This document shows positions 43,025 to 54,047 of a stretch of 64,000 bases of DNA, in pieces; the first letter of the stretch is position 1; every line of letters begins with the position of its first letter. Both the position numbers and the translations under genes were made by a program. Source of the stretch: Chondrus crispus (taxonomy: Eukaryota > Rhodophyta > Florideophyceae > Gigartinales > Gigartinaceae); assembly GCF_000350225.1 (NCBI RefSeq), contig NW_005178587.1:1-64000 (forward strand), given 5' to 3'. Below the pieces are notes generated by a model. That model had not been told where the DNA came from. It saw nothing but the letters and a program-made list of their open reading frames with translations, and made no database searches.

Positions 43025-43688
43025 TCCAGGAAGGGTAGAGGTCTCCAGACACAAGCCTGCTTATTTACTACAATTTATCGTGGTACAAAAGTCTATATAA
43101 GCACAGACAAGCGATCAAAGGTTAGAGGAAAGAGCGACATGAATTTCTCAGACCGCTCAAGGGGTAAAGTAACCACTTTATTGCATCTATTGTACCACCA
43201 CGCTTCCCGATAATCACTCTAACCCCGTTGCCTTCGTTGCATTTTTATTATTAGACTGTTCCTGGAGGTTAAGTCTGGGCAGATAGTGGAGTAACTGGAG
43301 TAACTGCCTTTTATTCTCGTCAAATTATGGTAGTTCTTTTTAAGTCTTTCTATCTTCACGGTACTTTTGCTATTCACGATACCACATAAACTTCCTAAAA
43401 GGGAGGCTCTCCCCACTATAGTTCATACAAAAGTCATGTACCGCAGTAATACCGTGTAGCATCATCAATCTAGTGCATTTGAAAGTCGGACTGTCCCATA
43501 CAGTGCAGAAGTGCATCTTATGAATTTGTTAGAAGATCAGCAAAAATTTCTCCGACGGTCCTCTTCAAAATTCCAGCATGATCAGATATTGCGGTGTCTC
43601 TCCAAGTCAATGTGCGACATATAACACCATGTCCAAATTGTCACTCTGCTATAACGACTATCGATGATAAGCGCCATATATGGCGTAC
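43025..43688. other. Intergenic, no recognised gene
   Basis: AT-rich, with short frames only. The short palindrome CGCCATATATGGCG lies at 43671-43684, next to the large hairpin. Confidence 0.4.
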
Positions 43689-43786
43689 GAATAATGTTGG
43701 AATGAGAAATGACCAAGGAGCACTTGGTAATAACCACTTGGTTATAACCAAGTGCTCCTTGGTCATTTCTCATTCCAACATTATTC
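43689..43786 (+). repeat. Perfect 40-bp inverted repeat (hairpin or MITE-like)
   Basis: GAATAATGTTGGAATGAGAA + ATGACCAAGGAGCACTTGGT and its exact reverse complement surround an 18-base loop, which itself contains CCACTTGG. The perfect arms imply a young origin. Confidence 0.93.
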
Positions 43787-43902
43787 CTACGTCTACGAAT
43801 GGCGTGATGTCCTTATTGGCCGAGGATTTTCTGTCGGACTATGGCGGCTTCTAGTTCGTACTTCGGGCCCGCGGAATTTTGTAGCACTTCCCAAGTTTGA
43901 TG

Positions 43903-44470
43903 TCAAAGCTTCCGGTTCGTCATCATCTGGTTAGAATTCCTGTGGAACATTTTTGATGTGTCTATGTCGACTGGTGCAGCATTTGGTAAAGGAGCTGGAG
44001 AGTGCCGTTTAGCCAGAACTTCAGTGGAATGCCAGACACCCCAGCAACTTTTCCGTAAACTGGAATGCACAGTAACACATAAATGAACGACACATTTTGA
44101 GCACTTCTTCCTCGTTCTGTGCCCCCGCCAGCGAGCCAGTGGGCCCGAGTCATTCTCACATAAGGTACAATCCTTCGGTGCAGAACATGTTAAAATGAAG
44201 TGATCCCGAACCTGCGTTCTCAGACGAACATATTTTGATCCCTTAAAAATTAGAATATGTTTCTTACGCCTAACAGAAGCCTTCTTAACCGAAGCATTAA
44301 TTTCATGTACCTGGATTGATGCTTCTTCTGCTTGAGTTTCCATGTTACTTGCATCTTCATTTGCTAAATTCTCAGCATGACCCATCAATTATCTGGAAGC
44401 AACGTACACAAAATCAGCTAGAGACTCAATTGAATTACGGGCTTCACGATAGTGCTCTAGTGTACTAACA
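43903..44470 (-). pseudogene. Second fragment of the piggyBac-like gene (C-terminal finger)
   Basis: IESLADFVY, then after a stop CTLCENDSGPLARWRGHRTR, CSKCVVHLCV and KSCWGVWH match the C-terminal region of the 720-codon frame at 35957-38119 (VQSLADFIY, C..C, RGHR, C..C.VHLC, CWELWH). The rest of the nuclease and the DDE part are absent. A GC-poor tail with DTSKMFHRNSNQ follows. It is a truncated relative about 5.8 kb from the larger copy, with roughly 45-50% residue identity over the finger by eye. Confidence 0.7.
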
Positions 44471-45915
44471 TTTCGGAATACTGGGACACGCTGGGGGCTT
44501 GCCGTAAGCACGAGGCATTACAAAAGTCCTTCCCCAAATATCATTGATCTATTTTCTTCAATTGAGATTTGTTGTAAGCTAGATTCTTGAGTCGAAGAAA
44601 GGACCTGTCGTAACCCTTAGCAAAGGTTTTGTAAGCGTCGCGAAAGATCGGATCCATGGGCGAAGGGTCAGAACGCGTCGCGAAGGGTCAAAACGGCTTG
44701 GGAAGGCAAGTATTGTGAGCTTGATGGAGACCAAAGGTCGGAAGCATTTTCGGCGCTAGTGAAAGAAGTCATAGCCACAGTACGGACGGTAGGTGATGCA
44801 TTGAGACTGCACTTAAAGAAACTAGGAATGCTGCAATAGTCGCCACAGGGGGCCAAGAAGATCGGTAAATAACTGTTACATCATCGCGCCTATTGGCGAC
44901 TCTCTCCCGTGTGAGAGCCCTAACCCTCGTGCTTCACCAAACCCCGTACATCTAACTGGAACGACACAGGCTCTAGCGCGTCAGCTGTGTCGGGCGCTGG
45001 GGTCGCGTTGTTCAACCCGAGGGCAGAGCTTGCGTGTTCGGGACGCGTGTATAACGGGAGACCACTCGGTGATAATCGGCGAAGGGGTCCGGGCGCGCGA
45101 GCGCAGGTAGGTTGCGAAAGTACTGTAGAAAAAGGGGGATCGCCTAGAGAGGGTGGAGCGGTAGGGTCGTCTCACGCAGTAGGACTGTTACGGATCCGCG
45201 GTAGCAGCGTGCGGTAGAGCCGTGGAGATTCGCGGACGTAGATAGGCTCGCGTAGTGTCGCACGTCGTGTGCTAAACTGGTGCGACACTACTACCGAGAA
45301 TCCGAATACTATATATGGAAAAGAACCCAAGGCTTCGTACCTTCTTTACTTAGGGTCGAGCGTCGACTCAATAGTAGTCGACGTCGTAGTAATATATAGT
45401 TAGAATACAGTAATAAATACCGGCGTACCAGCCTAGACGCTGTACAGTATGAAATACCCCCTATTTTGGGTTATGATACTCGTTTACACGTGTAAATGTG
45501 GCTGTAATTACCGCGACAGAAATTACACCCGGCTATCCGGGTGGATGGAAACACGAGGGCCACTTCTGAGGGAGTGGGGCATCCGTGCGGCCCCTGGTCA
45601 GTGAACGGGGGCCTGCCAGAGCACTACAGTATTACAACGGTGAACTGTGCTCGTATCGTATTGGCTAGATTGAAATGACTGTGCGTAATTTGGATATTGG
45701 GATAAAGATATTGAACGGTCACTAGAGCAACTCACGTCACTCTTATCCAATCCTGTGCTTGTCCAATACAATACCAGCAATGCGGATAGTCCGGGAAATT
45801 TAGTTCCCAGATTGATTTCAGTGCAATTTGGCCACGTTCCAATCGCCCCATTACAAACTACGGTTCAGTCGCTCGAAATATATTCATTTCTTTCATATTT
45901 TGCACTGCATATGGA
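44471..45915. other. Unassigned, partly GC-rich, LTR-like
   Basis: 44880-45440 is GC-rich, with a TATATATGG-like box near 45310 and an AGTCGAC inverted repeat near 45375. It could be an LTR, but no partner copy was found here. No gene recognised. Confidence 0.3.
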
Positions 45916-46004
45916 CATTTTACATATTACTCACTATCATAGTGACTAATATGTAAAATGAGATTCGGGTCGAACACATATGATATGTGTTCGACCCGAA
46001 TCTC
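45916..46004 (+). repeat. Two adjoining hairpins
   Basis: Hairpin 1 (45916-45960) has 22-base arms starting CATTTTACATATTA with one mismatch and a one-base loop. Hairpin 2 (45960-46004) has perfect 21-base arms GAGATTCGGGTCGAACACAT + A and a three-base loop. They share base 45960. Confidence 0.92.
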
Positions 46005-46574
46005 GTTCCGAACGTTCCTCGCCATTCTTCGGCCCCTGATTCTTTCAAGGGTATTAAGAAGAAGAGAATGCAGACTGGATCATTTCACTCCTTGATGAAA
46101 CAAAATATACTGCCCCTCCAAATAGTGCCAAAAAGGCTACAGAGCGTTTTCTTCGGGCCCCGGGTCCCCTTTTACTCAACAAGAACCCCGGGTGATCCGA
46201 GCACCAGGCCGCAACTTATTGCGTATGACCGTTGTCGCCCTGCGGTAATTCGACTTTTCGATACGATGCATGGCCGCTTCTGGACACCTCGACATCGCCT
46301 TTGCGGAAACTGTCTCTGCATACCTGTGCAGGCCGCATTTTCCAAACCGGAGATGAGAATGAGGGCATCTGATTTGGATAGAAGCACGCTAGGTTTTCAT
46401 GCCAACTACTAGTGAAGTAAAACTTCCCTGCGTTGAATTCTTTATTGCCTGTTGTGGACCCATCACCTGTGATGATCTTCTCGATAGAGCAATGAATCAC
46501 AAGTGCCGGCACGTTTCAAGGCCCAATTTTACCTCCGCGGTAACTGAGATTCTTGTCGTGTCTTGACTTGCTGG
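46005..46574. other. Unassigned, flank of solo LTR
   Basis: One 141-codon plus-strand frame (45987-46412) and minus-strand frames; no motif recognised. Confidence 0.3.
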
Positions 46575-47213
46575 TGTCGCATAAACACCCCACACACGGC
46601 GGAGGGGTGTTCGCGATGTTCGGCGGAAGACCCCGGATCGGCGTACCGAGGGTCTTGAACCAACCAACGCCACCGGAAGCGGGCCGGTAGCGGGTGGTAG
46701 AGCGTGGTCGGCGGGGACGCGCGCGTAGGCGAGTGGATCGACGCCTCGACGCCCCGGAGCAGTACCGGTTGACGATCCGGTACTGACGGGCGGAGGCGGA
46801 TCGCAGCTCGCGGCGGTGTCGCGCGCGTCCACTACCCGCTCGGTGGTAACTACTCGCGGAACGGCGGTGTGAGTAGAGTAAGCTGGGTGGTCGACTGTCG
46901 GTGGAGGGTTGCCTGTCCTAGCCCTCCCCGCCGGCGGTCGCTCCCTATATTTATTGTACAAGTTAATTTACCGTCTACAGTACAGTACGGACTGTACTGT
47001 AGTCGGCTTACTGTATACAGTGCGGGCCGGCCCGCACTGTAACGCTGTCAGCCGTCGGGGCTGACAGCATACGTGTGCTACACGTGGGATACACGTGTTG
47101 GTGCGCGCGCGCTGTAAGGTATGCTCGCGCGCACGCTGTAAGGTCCGTACCTTACAGCGTTAGATCTAATTCTAAATCTAATGTATAGTACAGTAGCCGG
47201 CGGTTATGCTACA
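46575..47213 (+). mobile_element. Solo LTR with 5-bp target duplication
   Basis: A 639-base block starts TGTCGCATAAACACCCC and ends TTATGCTACA. It is bracketed by the 5-base direct repeat GCTGG (46570-46574 and 47214-47218). It resembles the LTR at 49289-49956 at about 70% by eye, with the shared segment CGCCTCGACGCCCCGGAGCA. The inside of the element is absent. Its 3' part (46975-47165) consists of closely packed short palindromes. Confidence 0.75.
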
Positions 47214-47886
47214 GCTGGAGCAGCAGCAGGCTGGATTTCATCAACGTTGGTTGCTGTTGCCGTCGAGGCAGCTAAAATGCCCGAGATCCCGGCCGGCACT
47301 GCAGATTCACAACGCCGGAAATACTCAGCATTCGCTTCGCTGCCACATATTTGCTTCGTCCGTCGGCTGGGGATTTCGCAGTATTTTCCGGGACGGGACG
47401 TCACCTGAGGGTCTAGTCAAGGCACTACTTCGAAACACCATGTAGACATTAGATCGCAATACAAGCTCTAATGCAATATGAATAAATGAGAGCCCTACAT
47501 TTTAAGGAGCATTTCGATTTATTCAAAGGGCAGGACTGTCAAAGAGCCGCTCTACGAGTGCAGCCAGAGGACCCCTTGATTTTAACATAAGTTATCATAC
47601 CAGGAACGGAACAGAGGCGAAGCCCACTGCGTTTAATAATAATGCAAGGTGGCCCGCCTTCCTAGGCAAAGGAAATAGGGCCGCACAAAGCGCGCAAGAG
47701 GCTAACTACAAAAACCTTATTAAAGGCAGCGCACTCCTCCCCGGAGGTGGGGAGGCAGACGTGACATCTCCAGAAGTACCTGCCAGACCTTTTCCCTTTC
47801 CCTCCTCTAGTCGGCACAGCAATTACTGCGTGCGCGCAACGATTTGAAGATTGTGATGGATTGCGACTTGGAAAGGTTACATCGAT
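47214..47886. other. Unassigned flank between solo LTR and gypsy fossil
   Basis: Short frames only. A short Ala/Thr-rich minus-strand frame ends at the LTR. The region around 47500-47760 may be an LTR or leader of the gypsy fossil, but this is not shown. Confidence 0.3.
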
Positions 47887-49228
47887 ATGGAATCTGTCAC
47901 TGCCAAAGCGGGAGCTTCGACAATTAGACAAACGATCGTCACCTCTCTTGAAGCTCCCCAACTGGAGGGTGTTGGAACCAAGGCCTGCATCTTGTTTGTA
48001 AAGAAACGAAAACTACATGGGAGGCGAATTGAAGAAAAGAAACGGTAACCAGGACCTGCCGTCACCTCCACCCCGTACAAAGCTTCTATAGACGATGAGT
48101 ATTTAAGAACGGTCCTCCAAGCTAAATGAATTGAAGCCAGCACTATTTCTGGCATTATTGAAGAGCAACTGAAGAATGCCTTACAGAAGCGTATCAAATG
48201 AGAACTGGAAGCACAACACATCGGTTTAGTCGGCGACATTGTGGCCTGCGTGAAAATGATCATGAAATTAGAAGAGGCTGACGACAGAGTCAGGACCATG
48301 TACCAACGGTACACGACCACAGTTGAGGAAGCGGGCAATGAGAATTTTTTTACTCAGCGACCACGGCTGGCAATCTCTCACATCATGGTTCCTGGATTCA
48401 CTCAGGCAGAGAATGAAGAACGTGATACAATGGCGCAAGGATGAAAGTTTTGAGAAGAAAGAGTTTGGTCGGTTTGTCAAGATGCTTGCCGAGGAAGCAG
48501 TACGTCAGTCCGAAGGTATGTTTTATGGTTCCGCCGGTGATGAGGATGACGGCCTGGCTGACGATTCGGTATATATTGATCTCGGAGAGTACTCGTCCGA
48601 GGAGCTCCAACGAGGTCTCGAGGAAAGCATTAGAAATGCGAAGGAAAACGGCCTATCCGAAGGAGGAGTTGATGAGCAACGGCGCATCACCTTCATGCAT
48701 CAGAAGAATTTGTACTAAAGTTGGGGAATCCGACCCAGCCAAAGTTCCGCTTATGAAGATCAATCTAGATCCAAGATTGCGGCCAGTGAGGGTGCAAGCG
48801 CGTCGTTATCCAGCAAGGCGGTGCACATTCTTGATAAAGTATGTTGAAAGGCTTGTGGAAATGGGCTTTGTGGTACCCAACCCAGATGTAGAATGTCAAG
48901 CTGCCCCTTTGTTAGTTTCCAAAACCACTTCGAAGGCCTCTTTTACATTGGCCATCGATCTCAGGCCCGTCAATGCAGCAACAATAAAGCAGGCATGGCC
49001 CATGCCCCATCTCAACTCCAAAATATTGGACTTCTCGTCCAGCAAAGTGTTTTCTACACTTGCCTTTTGCTCCGAGTCTTGGCAGCTGCCTGAGCACCCA
49101 AAATCTCGCAATGCATGTGGCATAGTATGCCCAAATGGTACATACTCATTCACGAGACCTCTCCCGGGCCTCCAAAATGCCACTGCATATTTACAGTGCA
49201 CAATTGAGCCTCTCTTCTAGGAATTGCG
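47887..49228 (+). mobile_element. Ty3/gypsy-type retrotransposon fossil (gag and partial reverse transcriptase)
   Basis: A gag-like charged helical region (about 47890-48720) is followed by a reverse-transcriptase N-terminal part, recognisable from QAAPLLVSKTTSKASFTLAI then NAATIKQAWPMPHLNSKILD and ACGIVCPNGTYSFTRPL. It is broken with several defects and incomplete: the rest of the polymerase, RNase H and integrase are missing. Its right side is cut by the LTR at 49289, so that element is a later insertion. The age is old, judging by the decay. Confidence 0.72.
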
Positions 49229-49288
49229 TGGAAATATGAAGGCATGGATGGATGACTTTAATTTCACACTCAAACAGAGAAACAACTC

Positions 49289-49956
49289 TGTAGCATAAAC
49301 ACCCCCATCGGAGAGGGGTGCATGCACAGCTTGACGGAGACCCTGTCCGAGGGTGAGAATACTGGGGAAGCAAGACACAAGCCAACGAGACCGAGCAGCG
49401 GGCCCGGGTAGCATGGTAGAGCGGGGACGGTCGAGGACGCGCGCACGCGCGGGCCGATCTACGCCTCGACGCCCCGGAGCAGCGCTGGGTAACGTACCAG
49501 CGCTGACGGCCGGAGGCGGATCTAGGCTTGCGTTCGTGCGGGCGCGTCTTCTACCCGCTTGGTCCCTTCTCACGCGCGCAGAAGCGGAACGCGCGTGTAG
49601 AATAAGTTGCGTCGTCGGACCTAGGCGGTCGGTCGTCGACAAGTCTGTCCTTGTCCCCCTCACCGCCGCCGGTCCGCTCGCGTATTTAATATACCAAGTA
49701 ACCTAACATATTACAGTACAGTACGGGCTGTACTGTAGTGCTACTGTAGTCAGCACGGACGGTCCCGTGTTGTCTGTACACGTGTTCTTCACGTATAGTA
49801 CACGTGGGTATGCGCGCTTCTCACACGTGTGGTACGCGTTTGCACGTGTGTGCGCGCGCCCCTGTACGCGTGGGATACGTGCGCGGTACACGTGAGCGCG
49901 CGTACGGCTCGTAATGATCTAATTTAAATCTAATCTTGAGCTGCCGTTATGTCACA
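49289..49956 (+). mobile_element. LTR of a second retrotransposon
   Basis: Starts TGTAGCATAAACACCCCC and ends CGTTATGTCACA. It is related to the solo LTR at 46575. A gag-like frame begins 48 bases downstream, so it is likely the 5' LTR. It contains the same promoter-like palindrome cluster. Confidence 0.65.
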
Positions 49957-50003
49957 CCGTCCCCTCCTCAAGAGTGAACGTCCGCGTTCACCCCTGAGGA
50001 ACC

Positions 50004-52060
50004 ATGTCCGATCCGCGCCTTTCACGAACCTCGGATCTGTCCTCCTTTGACCCGACGTCTTCCTCGGCGTCGTCCGCTGATCGACACTCCCCTCTTGACG
50101 CCTCAGCCATTTTTCCTACCCCCTTCTTTCCGAGACACGCCTGTTTCTACTCACCCACCGGCGCGTGCGTTACTCTTCTTTGCCGGCTGTACGCGGCTTC
50201 GGGCATCGTCGTCGTGTCTGCGTTCCCCGAGGGGCGTCCGTCTTTCGATTCGCCGATGTCCCTTCGCGAGAGCATCCTAACATCGCCACACCAGGCTCCC
50301 CGAAACCCCCTGGTGCTTCGCCTCCGTCACGTGCGCCGCTCCTCCCGGCCTCCTCGGTCGCGCTCCCCGCGCTTCCAGCGCTCTCGAGGGCACCCATTCC
50401 CTCGCATACAGTACCTCTCCCGGACTCTTCCCGGGGCTCCACCCCGCATCCCATTCGCGTAGAGGGATTGTACCGTCCCGCGGCGCACGCGCTACCGTCC
50501 TTCCAGAAGTGCCGTGGCGCCTCGGCGTCCACCGAAGCGGTGGAGTTTCGTCCCGCATTGCCGGGGTCTGCGCTGCCGAAAGGGGCCGAGAGTATACGTA
50601 AGAGTGTCTAAGGGGTACCTCCCGACGACACGAACCAGACACCGTGTACGAACGCTTCTTACCAGCCGCGCCCCGGGTCGTATGGCGCGTGGGGGAGCTG
50701 CTGGCAGCCCGGTCTCCTGCCCCAGAAGACCCGAGGCAATTTCGACGTTGGGGCGGAGTTGGCCGACGACGTCACCCAATGGTTGGCACCGGCCTGGCCT
50801 GTTAGATGCCGTTGTCCGTGGAGCGGCTAAGATTCCCGTGGCTTCGTTACGCGAGATCGGGAATCACCCTCGCGGAGTTACTGTCACGTGAGTCTCTACG
50901 CCTCGAATTCATGCGCGTGCGTCGCAATTTATGAGGCAGGCCGTGCGTACGAAGCCTCCCTCGTCCTCGATAGGCTGACGTGCGAGGGTGGGGAAGTTCC
51001 GTATCAAATCGCTGACGCGATCCCTTGCGACCGGACGTTCGCGTACAGTATCGGGGAAGTCGTCTACGAAGACCGCATGGCCGAACACTTGTTTGGTCGC
51101 CTCCGGGGAGCTCCTCGACGGTTCGTACTCTCCGACGTCGAGGAGCTATACTTGAGCCCCTATCCTTACACCTATTCGAAGGCTCGCGTGGCTCTCCAAA
51201 AAACAGCGCTCTCTCTTATGCGTCTTTACGAGATCGCGGTTTTGCCCCACTACTGGGCGACCTTCCGCCACCGCGAGGAGGATGACGGTCGCGTCTTCAA
51301 GTCAGCGTCTTTTGAGCATGGTATCACTACGAGGGACTTCCCCGAGTTACCGGAAGCTGTGCGGGGATCGCTTCTGTCTTTAGGAGTGCACGCGCCGCTG
51401 CCCTATGCTTTAAAGCATTCTGGCTTCGCTTGCTCCGATCTGGCCCATCCGGCCCACGCCGACTTAGTGTACAATGTTGAGCGCAAGTGGGCGTGGGCCT
51501 TGGGGACGCTTTCATGACTCAGGTCCACGTTAAGAGGTGCGCATTTGTTCAGCCCGTCGGTGTCCCCTCATTCTTAGGGAGGGTCGCCTCTGACCTCCCC
51601 GTTGTGCTACTGCACCTCCTGGAGGCGAACTCCAAACACGCGACGTGGAGCCGTCGCCTCTGTGCTATCCCTCATGCACCGCGCTTGTCAAGTACCCGAG
51701 CAAACACAGCGCCCATAGACCGACTACACCACGCGAGAGCGAAGCGCTTTTCTGCTGTACGATATGCGATCCGACGCATTCGTGGCAAGGCCGTCCTGCC
51801 CTCGCCTTCAGCGGCGCCCACGGGGAGAGGGGCTGGAGTCGGGTCTGTTTGTCAAGAGGCCCAGCGGAAACGGCACCGCGAGGTCCACAGCGACTTCCCA
51901 ACCTTCCCGCCGTCGTGCTTACCCAAATTCCGGTCTCCAGATACGTCCAATGTATCTCCTCAGTTCGCGTCGGGGGTTCTTCCCGCTCCTCCTCTGAGTT
52001 TGGCCCGTCAAGATCCTCTTCCCCCGTCCGCAACGCCACAGCTTGTCCTATAGGAGGGTG
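50004..52060 (+). mobile_element. Gag-like part of an LTR retrotransposon
   Basis: GC-rich frames after the LTR encode Ser/Pro/Arg-rich protein then a helical capsid-like region (50888-51517). Further on is a Cys/His motif region near 51760 (CTICDPTHSW) resembling a zinc-knuckle of nucleocapsid. The element is broken with a few defects. No polymerase belongs clearly to it, and its 3' LTR was not found. Confidence 0.55.
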
Positions 52061-52094
52061 ACATCTTGGCGATCCCTGAACTGGCCCGTGCCTA

Positions 52095-52864
52095 TGGCCC
52101 AAGGACCAGCTCAAGAACATTGCGACGAACAACTTGTCGTTTGAGGAACTTTATGGCCAATTTGAGAACGCTTTGCAGTTGGAGAAGGAAGCCTAAATTG
52201 CGCAATTTCGTTACAAAAACTCTATGCGCCACATAAGCAAAGACGAAGACACTCAAGGTATCCTCCAGGCTGGGTAAGGTAGATATGCCCGTCATCCATC
52301 TCGCATGAAAAATCGCGAAAACGAGCCGTCACGTTCGGGAAATGCTCACACGTTCCTAGCACATTCGATCCGCTCTCTGTTTCAGGATGCGTCAATTGTG
52401 ATGATCCGAGTCACGTTCTCACCAAATGCCCTAAGCCTCTTAATGTGTAGAAGGCTGCCACTATCAGACTTTAGCAATACGCAAAGAAGATAAGAACGAA
52501 TCCAAACAATGCTAACCCCGTCTTAATTGAAATGTGTCAACCAATCGACCTTGACAGTCAAGCCAGTTCTTCTAAAGATAGTGAGGCCCAAGAGATCGAT
52601 CTGAATCCCGACAACGACATTCTCGAGGCGCTCTCTGCTTATCTAGAGATCGATGTCAATCGCATTAGCATGGAGACTATTCCACAGGGAGACGCTAAAG
52701 CAAACGAAGACAGGACGAGCTGTGCTGGTGAAGAACTGCTCATCCTCTTCGAAGATGAAGTTGAAGAGGTAGTTGTAGTGCAATGTGCCTGGCAGGCCGC
52801 GAACACAGTCCGACGGTCAAACAAAAAGAAGAAAAACAGCAACAGCAACAACCACTGCCGATGA
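52095..52864 (+). mobile_element. Ty1/copia-type gag fossil
   Basis: Gag-like stretch (NNLSFEELYGQFENALQLEK near 52120) and an acidic C-terminal part. Broken and old. It may belong to the copia polymerase at 54048. Confidence 0.4.
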
Positions 52865-53330
52865 CACGCGCTACGGAGCGTTCGAGACTCCCTTTCCCCT
52901 AGTGTGGGCTTGCGGCCCACGGTAGCTCGACTCCGATGGGGGGGTTAAGGAAAGATACCCGGCCCGGGAGGATAATGGTGGTAGAGACTTGTGAAGACTT
53001 GAGGGCTCGACGAGTGCGGTTTGGGCTTGTCTACGAGAATGTAACCGCGGTTCGCTGGGTTGTAAGGCCAATGCTAGACGAGCGTCTTCAGCACCTTGAG
53101 TATAATTCAAGGTCTTCGACGGGGGATTGTTCAGCACTACCCGACGGGATCATAACCGTGTAGCAACGCTACTACCGACGTGTTGCCCGGTGGCTAAAAA
53201 CACCCTCACCAGCGCGATCGCGATCGCGGTAGGCGGTACCAACTCTGTCTTATACAGTAAGACCCTCGACGGAGACGTCGTTACAACAGCCTTCCTACAG
53301 AACTTGAAATAGTAGCAGCGCTACACAACG

Positions 53331-53662
53331 TGTTGCCCGATGGCTAAAACACCTACACCGGATCGGTCGCAACCGACTCCAATGGAACCAACACAATTAA
53401 GGGAAAAATAGATGTAGAGATAGAAAAGGTAAAAAAATAAGGAAAAGGAATGGGACCCCGAGCAATAGAGGATGTCGTTAGCAGCTTAGAAGGGAAGCGC
53501 ATCGCGTAAACGGAAGCGGTCTTCGACGAAGGCGAGATCTAACTCCGGCAACTCGGGTTGTCTTTCCTGACTTGGTGGTCAGAGGGCTAAGGTATATATC
53601 GCCCGCCGGAGCCACTACAGTAGCTCGCGGCGCTAGATCCAAGATCTAATGTAGTGTCAGCA
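53331..53662 (+). mobile_element. Possible LTR, third type
   Basis: TGTTGCCCGATGGCTAAAAC...GTGTCAGCA, with its first part duplicated at 53181. The sequence resembles an LTR with a TATATA box near 53592 (GTATATATCG). No target duplication was found. Confidence 0.35.
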
Positions 53663-54047
53663 AAATTAATGCTAACAAATTAACTAAATAAAATAAAATA
53701 ATTAAAAATTAAAACTGTGCAATTATTCACACGTGTGTCCCCCCCCCCCAACCCGGACTACTTGTCATATCCAATTATTTTCCTTTCTTTCCACCCCCCT
53801 GTAGAGCCCCATATTGCGCTACAGTAGTGATCGGGATGAGTAGCGAAACAAACCCTGTAGATTTTTTCGGGGCCTGTATTGACAGTGGTGCGTAACACTA
53901 CGAAATTGGAAAGAAGCATGCAGTGACCTACAGGCCACAGCGAGTTTACGAGCATTCCATTTTAACTCCATGTAGCGACTCACCACTGCGTATAAAGGTT
54001 TGGCAAGCGACGGTACAAGGGACTTGTCACGATTACATTACGGTTTC
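53663..54047. other. Unassigned, AT-rich with poly-C
   Basis: A 10-base C run occurs near 53740. No gene. Confidence 0.35.

Noticed and set aside
43594-43854. Open frames with repeated peptide GMRNDQGALG
   Set aside because: They are the two sides of the 40-bp hairpin region read through, not genes.
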